From: Gemmatimonadaceae bacterium
GTDB taxonomy: Bacteria; Latescibacterota; UBA2968; UBA8231
Length of the DNA: 64,000 bases
NCBI GenBank assembly: GCA_026706075.1
Contig: JAPOZM010000099.1
Span: 62,001 to 126,000, forward strand
Direction of reading: 5' to 3'
The notes beneath the pieces were generated by a model. The model was not told where the DNA came from. It saw nothing but the letters and a program-made list of their open reading frames with translations, and did not search any database. Every line of letters starts with the position of its first letter. Position 1 is the stretch's first letter. Below are positions 58,590 to 64,000 of the stretch, piece after piece. Made by a program: the position numbers and the translations under genes.

Positions 58590-59831
58590 ATGCCCATGCG
58601 CGAACGACCCGACCTGCTGACCGGGGACAGCCCCGGGGGCCTGCGGGTCTTCCAGCTGACCACGGAGGAGACGCCCTCCTCCCACATCTACATGGAGGCG
58701 CAGATCTTCACGCCCGACTCGCGGCGCTTCCTTCTCCATCACCCCGCACGGGCCCACGGCATCGACTTCAGGGATCCCGCCCACCGCTACCTGGTGTGCG
58801 ATCTCGATTCCGGCGGCGAGCTGACGCCGGTCATCGAGGAGGTGGGCGCCACGGCGCCGTCGGTGTCGCCGGACGGCGGGTTCCTCTACTACTTCGTCGA
58901 CGCCACGACCCCCTGCAGGCCGGGCCGGCTGACCCTCAAGCGGGTCCGCATGGACGGCACCGGCCGCGAGGAGATCGCCGTCCTCGACGGGGCCCCCGCC
59001 GGGTGGCCGGGACCGTTCTCACGGCCCTACTCGCTGTCGACGATCTCCTCGGACGGCGCCCGCCTGGCGATCTCCGGCTTCCTCGGCGACGGCCGTTCGG
59101 AGAACGCTCCCTGGGGGCTGCTGGTCTTCGACGCCGCCTCGGGCGGGGTGGAGCTGATCCTGCAGGGGCCGTCGTGGTGCAACGTCCACGCCCAGTACTG
59201 CCGCTCCACCGACCCGGAGGCCGCGCGCGACATCCTGGTCCAGGAGAACCACGGCAACCTCTGCGACGCCACGGGACGCTGCACGCAACTGGTGGGCGGC
59301 GAGGGCGCCGACGTGCACGTCATCCGCGACGACGGCACCGGGTTCCGCGACCTGCCCTGGGGGCGCGACGGCAACGAGTCCTGCCAGGGCCACCAGTGCT
59401 GGGTCGGCACCAGCCGCCGCGCCATCACCAGCACCATCACGCGGGAGCCCGCCGGCAGGGAGCTGATCGAGGGGCGCGCCGCCCCCCATGCGGGGCACCT
59501 TGGCTCGCGCACCCCCGGCGGGGAGCGCAACGACCTGTCACGCGGCTTCCCGGCGCCCGACTTCTGCCATTTCGCCACCGACATCGCCGGACGGCGGCTG
59601 ATCTCGGACTCCGGTCCCCGCGACGGAGGGGGCGGCCTGTGGCTGGGACGCCTGCCCGGGGAAGAGGGGGGAGCGATCGAGGACTGGACGTGGCTGCTGA
59701 ACCCTCGCTCGACGTGGCGCAAGGAGAGCCACATCCACCCCTTCCTGTCGCCGGACGGGCGCACGGGGTTCTTCAACTCCGACGAGAGCGGCGTCCACCA
59801 GTGCTACATGGTGAGGGGCTGGGAGGACTGA
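58590..59831 (+). CDS. Oligogalacturonate-lyase-like seven-bladed propeller
   Basis: A 413-residue propeller protein resembling oligogalacturonate lyases (OgL/PL22): FTPDSRRFLLHHPARAHG, VGATAPSVSPDGGFLYYFVD, DILVQENHGN, VGGEGADVHVIRDDG, GHQCWVG and ESHIHPFLSPDGRTGFFNSDESG. Several conserved His residues (as in H-Q-C, S-H-I-H-P) could bind metal as in PL22. There is no signal peptide, fitting cytoplasmic breakdown of imported oligouronides. It is the third gene after the SDR and DUF6785 genes. Confidence 0.75.
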   Translation: MPMRERPDLLTGDSPGGLRVFQLTTEETPSSHIYMEAQIFTPDSRRFLLHHPARAHGIDFRDPAHRYLVCDLDSGGELTPVIEEVGATAPSVSPDGGFLYYFVDATTPCRPGRLTLKRVRMDGTGREEIAVLDGAPAGWPGPFSRPYSLSTISSDGARLAISGFLGDGRSENAPWGLLVFDAASGGVELILQGPSWCNVHAQYCRSTDPEAARDILVQENHGNLCDATGRCTQLVGGEGADVHVIRDDGTGFRDLPWGRDGNESCQGHQCWVGTSRRAITSTITREPAGRELIEGRAAPHAGHLGSRTPGGERNDLSRGFPAPDFCHFATDIAGRRLISDSGPRDGGGGLWLGRLPGEEGGAIEDWTWLLNPRSTWRKESHIHPFLSPDGRTGFFNSDESGVHQCYMVRGWED

Positions 59832-59843
59832 CCCCGGCCGGAC

Positions 59844-60929
59844 TCAGTTGCCGAAGCCCTCGCTGTCGTAGCGGGCGTGGATGCGGCCCTCGTCCTCGAG
59901 GTTGGAGTTGCCGAGGATGGCGACCTCGAGCTGCTCCTTGCTGGACTCGGGGTTGGTGATGGGGCTGGTGTAGGTGAGCAGGTAGAAGCTCCTCGACAGG
60001 TCGGTGATCTCCTTCTGGATCTCGAGGAAGGCCTGCTTCAGCTCGGAGAGGATGTCGGCCTCGAAGAAGCCCATGGTGCGGAAGGTGAGGCGCCGCAGGG
60101 GCCCCCGTTCGAGGTCTTCGGTGTTGAGGGCGGCCACGTAGATCTTCTTGAGCTCGCCGCCGGAGCCCACCATGGCGTCGATGGCGTCCTCGACCCTCAG
60201 GCTCGGGTCGGCGTTGTGGAAGCCGTCGGTGAAGACCACCAGGCTGCCGTCGACGATCTCGGTGAGGGAGACCCGGTCCTCCCACAGACCGGCCACGTCC
60301 ATGATCGCCCCGTAGAGGTTGGTCGAGGGGATCAGGTCGTCCTCGGGGATCGAGGCCACGGCGCCGGCCAGGACCGCGGGGTCGGAGGTGAAGTCCTGGA
60401 TCCGCCGCGTCTCGCTGTCGAAGACATAGATGGCCATCTCCTGGTTCTGGCTGATGCTCTCCACCAGGAAGGTGACGGCTTCCTTGATCTGCGGCACCTG
60501 GCCGCGCACGCTGGAGCTCATGTCGAGAAGGAGCACCGTGGGGATGGTGAAGGGGATCGCCGTGGTGCTCACCGTGAGGTCGGACTCGACGCCGACCTTG
60601 CGGCCGTTCTCGGCGACGACGAAGTCCGCCTCGCCCAGGCCGGGGACGCCGCGGCCCCCGTCGTCCTTCACCTGCAGCAGGAGGCCCACCTCGCGCGCCT
60701 GTGGATCGACGGAGAGCTCGTACTCGGTGAGGTAGTAGAACCGTTCGGAGTCGTAATCGCAGCTGCCGTCGTCGCTGTTGGCCGACCGCGAGTAGTTGAT
60801 GCCCGCTATGTCGGTGCAGCCCGGAATCTCCGGCTCCTCGGGGATGTCGACGGGGTTCTTGCCGCCGCCCCCGCAGCCGATGGCAAGGGCCGCTGCCAGG
60901 CCTGTCAGGGAGAGCACTCTTCGTGTCAT
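59844..60929 (-). CDS. von Willebrand factor A domain lipoprotein
   Basis: A 361-residue protein with a lipoprotein signal (LSLTGLAAALAIG followed by Cys19) and a Gly/Cys-rich start. The segment GCTDIAGINYSRSANSDDGSCDYD is a known small motif of FCB-group surface proteins. The vWA domain starts at about residue 135: PTVLLLDMSSSVRG supplies the metal-ion-dependent adhesion site (D-M-S-S-S), with VVFTDGFHNAD later. Likely a membrane-anchored protein that binds other proteins or surfaces. It is convergent with the OgL-like gene. Confidence 0.8.
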   Translation of the reverse strand: MTRRVLSLTGLAAALAIGCGGGGKNPVDIPEEPEIPGCTDIAGINYSRSANSDDGSCDYDSERFYYLTEYELSVDPQAREVGLLLQVKDDGGRGVPGLGEADFVVAENGRKVGVESDLTVSTTAIPFTIPTVLLLDMSSSVRGQVPQIKEAVTFLVESISQNQEMAIYVFDSETRRIQDFTSDPAVLAGAVASIPEDDLIPSTNLYGAIMDVAGLWEDRVSLTEIVDGSLVVFTDGFHNADPSLRVEDAIDAMVGSGGELKKIYVAALNTEDLERGPLRRLTFRTMGFFEADILSELKQAFLEIQKEITDLSRSFYLLTYTSPITNPESSKEQLEVAILGNSNLEDEGRIHARYDSEGFGN

Positions 60930-61033
60930 CGCTCGGGCTCTTTCACTTCTTCCGTCTTCGATAACCACGTTCCCGCAGAATGTCAAGCAAGGGGAGGGGC
61001 CCCCGAGCCTTGAGCAAGTGCGGTCCCCGGGAT

Positions 61034-61069
61034 ATGATGAAGAACCCCATGGACAAGACCATCCGATGA
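61034..61069 (+). CDS. Mini-ORF (11 codons) overlapping the DUF6785 start
   Basis: ATG at 61034 opens an 11-codon frame whose stop overlaps the ATG of the transporter gene (ATGA at 61066-61069). It has no good ribosome-binding site. It may be a leader for translational coupling, or chance. Confidence 0.25.
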   Translation: MMKNPMDKTIR

Positions 61070-63012
61070 CGGAGCACGCTCCTGCGCGCGCCGGTCCGGT
61101 GCGGGCGCCGCGCACCCTGGTGGCCGGCTCGGCCATGTGCGTCCTCATCGCCGCCTGGGGGCCGTACAACCTGCTCGTCCACCGCGGGTCCTGCCTGACC
61201 ATCGACTTCTCCACGGGGGCGGCGATCGCCGTCCTGTTCTTCGCCGTCTTCTTCCTCAACAGCCTGCTGCGCGCCTTCCTCCCGGGGCTGTCCCTCTCCT
61301 CCGGCGAGCTCTCCATCAGCTACCTGATGGCGGCGATCGCCTGCTCGATCTGCACCATGGGGCTGACCCTGCAGCTGGTGCCCCTGGTGCCGGCCATGGA
61401 CTACCTGGCCTCGCCGGAGAACGAGTGGGCCCGCGACGTCCTGCCCTACGTGCCCCACTGGCTGCGGCTGCAGGGGGAAGACGTGATCCTCGGCTTCTAC
61501 GAGGGACTCTCCGAGGGCGAGTCGATCCCGTGGGGGGCCTGGGCGAAGCCGCTGCTGGCGTGGATGCCGGTGATCATCGGCCTCTACCTGGTCATGATCT
61601 CCCTGGCCGTGCTCTTCAGCCGCCAGTGGATCGAGCATGAGCGCCTCGCCTACCCCCTGGCCCAGGTGCCCCTGGTCATGACCTCCCAGGAGGAGGGCCG
61701 GGCCCTGAACGCCTTCTTCCGCAACCCGGTCATGTGGCTGGGCTTCTCCGTCCCCTTCACCATCACCGGTTTGAACGGTCTCCACTTCTACCACCATTTC
61801 GTGCCGAATTTCTACCTGAGCACCCACGTCAACCTCTTCCATGACATGCCCGCCCTCTGGTTCAACCTCACCTTCTCCATGATGGGCTTCGCCTACCTGG
61901 TCCACCAGGAGGTGGCCCTGAGCGTCTGGCTGTTCTACCTGGTGGGCTACGCCGTCTCCGGCCTCTTCGCCCAGTTCGGCATCACCCGGAGCCTGACGCT
62001 GGACTACTACGCCCAGGCCGACGGCGGTCCGATCTTCTCCTACGTCCAGTTCGGCGCCCTCATGGCCCTGGTCGGCTATACCCTGTGGACGGCGCGGGGG
62101 CACCTGCGCGGCAGCTGGCGGGCCGCCTGGCGCTCGTCGACCTCCTCGGCCGGGGACGCCATGTCCATGCGCAGCGTCTACGTGCAGCTGATCCTGGGGC
62201 TGGTGCTGATGACGGGATGGTTCACCGCCGTGGGCGTGCCTCTCTGGGCGGGAGCGGCCTTCGTCCTGGTGATGACGGCCACCTTCGTGGGGATCACCCG
62301 CATCCTCTGCGAGGCCGGGCTGGCCCGGACCCGGGCGCAGCTTCCCACGCCCACGGTGCTGCGCTCCATGGCCGGCACCGCCCACCTGGGCCCGGCCGGG
62401 ACGATCGGCGTCCTGGGTTACGGTCAGGTCTGGATGAGCGACGTGCGCACCTTCGTCATGGCCGCCGCCGCCAACGGCCTCAAGCTGACGGCCTCGATCC
62501 GGGGCAAGGCCCTGGTCCTGGGGAGCACGGTGCTGGCGGTGGTCCTCGCCCTCGTCGCGTCGATCGGGTCGACCCTGTACTTCGCCTACGAGAGCGGCGC
62601 CCACAACGCCAACAGCTGGTTCTTCATCCGCGCCCCCCGGTACATCGTCGACTTCGCCGCCGGGTACGTGCGGGAGCCGGCGGCCGTCGACGCGGCGGGC
62701 CTGGGGCTGATGGGGCTGGGCGGCGCCGGCATGCTCGGCCTCTACTGGATCCGCGCCCACTTCATGGGCTTTCCCATCCACCCCCTGGGGCTGGCGGTCT
62801 CCCAGATGGCCCTCACCCGCCACATGTGGTTCTGCATGTTCGTCGTGTGGCTGCTGAAGGCGGTGATGATCCGCTACGGCGGCCCCGGCCTGCTGCTGCG
62901 GGTGCGGCCCTTCTTCCTCGGCTTCATCCTCGGGGAGTTCGTGGCCCTCGCCACGTGGCTGATGATCGACCTGGCCACGGGGGCCCAGGGCAACAGCCTC
63001 TTCAACGTCTGA
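61066..63012 (+). CDS. DUF6785-family multipass membrane protein (paralogue 3)
   Basis: A 648-residue membrane protein closely related to the copy at 18085-20085 (shared YLMAAIACSICTMGLTL, ALNAFFRNPVMW, DGGPIFSYVQFGALMALVGYTLWTARG, VSQMALTRHMWF). The ATG at 61066 (MTEHAPARAGPV) precedes the first hydrophobic segment. No transporter partner is adjacent; it is convergent with an RraA-like gene, 12 bases apart. Topology suggests transport; the family is otherwise uncharacterised. Confidence 0.8.
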   Translation: MTEHAPARAGPVRAPRTLVAGSAMCVLIAAWGPYNLLVHRGSCLTIDFSTGAAIAVLFFAVFFLNSLLRAFLPGLSLSSGELSISYLMAAIACSICTMGLTLQLVPLVPAMDYLASPENEWARDVLPYVPHWLRLQGEDVILGFYEGLSEGESIPWGAWAKPLLAWMPVIIGLYLVMISLAVLFSRQWIEHERLAYPLAQVPLVMTSQEEGRALNAFFRNPVMWLGFSVPFTITGLNGLHFYHHFVPNFYLSTHVNLFHDMPALWFNLTFSMMGFAYLVHQEVALSVWLFYLVGYAVSGLFAQFGITRSLTLDYYAQADGGPIFSYVQFGALMALVGYTLWTARGHLRGSWRAAWRSSTSSAGDAMSMRSVYVQLILGLVLMTGWFTAVGVPLWAGAAFVLVMTATFVGITRILCEAGLARTRAQLPTPTVLRSMAGTAHLGPAGTIGVLGYGQVWMSDVRTFVMAAAANGLKLTASIRGKALVLGSTVLAVVLALVASIGSTLYFAYESGAHNANSWFFIRAPRYIVDFAAGYVREPAAVDAAGLGLMGLGGAGMLGLYWIRAHFMGFPIHPLGLAVSQMALTRHMWFCMFVVWLLKAVMIRYGGPGLLLRVRPFFLGFILGEFVALATWLMIDLATGAQGNSLFNV

Positions 63013-63024
63013 CGCCGGGCGCCC

Positions 63025-63771
63025 TCAGCCCTCCCGTTTCTTCTGCCAGGCCTCGTACTCGGGGCGGGCCTCCTCCGAGAGGGGGTAGTACTTCCTCAGG
63101 TGGCCGCCCTCGAGCAGCCGGAGGCGGCTGAACTCCTCCCACTCGGCGTGGGAACCGGCGGTCTCGACGAGCCCGGCCGCCAGCTTCGCGGGCACCGCCA
63201 CGACCCCGTCGTCGTCGGCGACGATGACGTCCCCGGGCAGCACCAGGGTGTCGTTGAGGGCGATGGGCACGTTCACGGCGTAGGGGAAGATGCTCGTCTG
63301 GGTGTGGAAGTTCGGCGTCACCCCCCGAAGCCACAGCCCCAGGTCGAGGTCGCGCTGCACGATGGGGTAGTCGCGGATGCAGCCGTCGACGACGACGCCG
63401 GCGCCGCCGCGGCCCTGGAAGAAGGTGAGCATCATGTTGCCGAAGACGCCGCTCTTCATGTCGCCCCGGGCGTCGACGCAGACCACGTCCCCCGGCCGCG
63501 TGTGGTAGAGCACGTGCCGGTGGAGCTGCGACTCCGGGTCGGCGTACTCGTCCTGGTCGTACACGTCCTCCCGCTGGGGCATGAACTGCAGGGTGAGGGC
63601 CGGGCCGACGACGCTCTTTCCGGGGGTGAAGGGCACGGGCCCGAGGACGTGGGGGTCCTGGATGCCGAGGCGCTTGAGCTCGCCGGCGGCGGTGGCCGAG
63701 CCGATCTCCCGGAGCCCGTCGATGATCTCCGGCGGCGGGCGCTCGATGTCGGGGGTGTGGGTGTCGGCCAT
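63025..63771 (-). CDS. RraA/HMG-aldolase-family protein
   Basis: A 248-residue protein of the RraA-like fold, which includes 4-hydroxy-4-methyl-2-oxoglutarate/oxaloacetate aldolases. Landmarks: PGDVVCVDARGD, GAGVVVDGCIRDYPIV (with the substrate/metal Arg-Asp), LVLPGDVIVADDDGVVAVP. It would act on 2-oxo acids with a divalent metal. The ATG at 63771 follows GAGGAGGAAGAG. The frame stays open to 63855 but the extension looks non-conserved. Confidence 0.85.
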   Translation of the reverse strand: MADTHTPDIERPPPEIIDGLREIGSATAAGELKRLGIQDPHVLGPVPFTPGKSVVGPALTLQFMPQREDVYDQDEYADPESQLHRHVLYHTRPGDVVCVDARGDMKSGVFGNMMLTFFQGRGGAGVVVDGCIRDYPIVQRDLDLGLWLRGVTPNFHTQTSIFPYAVNVPIALNDTLVLPGDVIVADDDGVVAVPAKLAAGLVETAGSHAEWEEFSRLRLLEGGHLRKYYPLSEEARPEYEAWQKKREG

Positions 63772-63918
63772 CTCTTCCTCCTCGCGGTTTCGGTGGGCCC
63801 CTGTCCTTGCGGGCGGGAGAAGGTAGGCAAGAACCCCCGGGCCCATGGTGTCCACCGACGTCCGGTTGACGGCCCCCGCGGCATGACGTTAGCTCCCTGA
63901 CCGCCGAAGGCATCCCGC

Positions 63919-64000
63919 ATGAACGAAGCCCTCCTCATCGCCGCCACCGTCGTCCTCCTCGCCGCGCTCCTCGCTCTGCGCAGCCGGCGGGGGAGCGGCG
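63919..64000 (+). CDS. Membrane protein, 3' truncated by the window edge
   Basis: Only the first 27 codons are visible: MNEALLIAATVVLLAALLALRSRR. It is one hydrophobic helix followed by basic residues, so an N-terminal membrane anchor or signal anchor. No family can be assigned. It is divergent from the RraA-like gene. Confidence 0.45.
   Translation, partial: MNEALLIAATVVLLAALLALRSRRGSG

Noticed and set aside
1..64000. CRISPR arrays, insertion sequences, rRNA or tRNA genes
   Set aside because: No regular spaced repeats, transposase motifs, or tRNA/rRNA-like segments were seen on reading through.

Overview
The window is GC-rich (dominated by G/C-ending codons), gene-dense, and carries no rRNA, tRNA or CRISPR. 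Its content points to an uncultured bacterium of the FCB-type phyla, most like Latescibacterota (Poribacteria is the main alternative): five phytanoyl-CoA-dioxygenase (PhyH) family proteins, three paralogous DUF6785-type membrane proteins, many secreted or sugar-acting enzymes, ankyrin fusions, and a secreted DUF2330 protein with dockerin-like EF hands and a FlgD-like C-terminal sorting domain. This assignment is an inference from gene content only.

Layout. 1-8272: an ankyrin region with a partial multidomain protein (sugar-binding, pectin-lyase-like, ankyrin, DUF1080-like), a ParE/Phd toxin-antitoxin pair, a C39/BtrH-like protein, a GH127-like glycosidase fused to ankyrin repeats and a third ankyrin protein. 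8292-18010: a secreted DUF2330 protein, a GH32-like enzyme with an altered active site, a DUF4153-like membrane protein, a methyltransferase, a PhyH oxygenase, a thioredoxin-fold protein and a sialidase-like propeller. 18085-23428: a DUF6785 protein, an AAA/DUF4143 ATPase with a strong palindrome at its 5' end, a lactonase-type propeller and a DUF433/DUF5615 toxin-antitoxin pair.

23486-36872 (minus strand): a run of 13 tightly packed genes. In transcription order they are PhyH, 2-hydroxyacid dehydrogenase, an SDR without its catalytic Lys, 2-oxoacid dehydrogenase E1 alpha and E1 beta, a truncated E2 (lipoyl plus E1/E3-binding domain only), two PhyH oxygenases, two amidohydrolase-2 enzymes, a Rieske ferredoxin, a fused ABC solute-binding protein-permease and a second permease. 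It reads as an import-and-oxidise catabolic module for an unknown small molecule.

36971-43539: RidA-like and NHL proteins, a lower-GC (p)ppGpp-synthetase-like gene that looks acquired, and two secreted glycoside-hydrolase-like proteins. 43603-49288 (plus strand): a compact six-gene operon with stop/start overlaps encoding a small-molecule kinase, an RNase HI-like protein, a PhyH oxygenase fused to a Nudix-like domain, a DegT-type PLP aminotransferase, a cysteine-hydrolase-like protein and a NodB-type deacetylase. I know no described pathway with this set, and it is the best candidate for an undescribed system.

49437-63771: a five-gene minus-strand operon (GNAT, heparinase/alginate-lyase-like, SDR, class II glutamine amidotransferase, methyltransferase), an SDR-DUF6785-oligogalacturonate-lyase-like operon, a von Willebrand A lipoprotein, another DUF6785 protein behind a mini-ORF, and an RraA-like aldolase. 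A membrane protein is cut off by the right edge.
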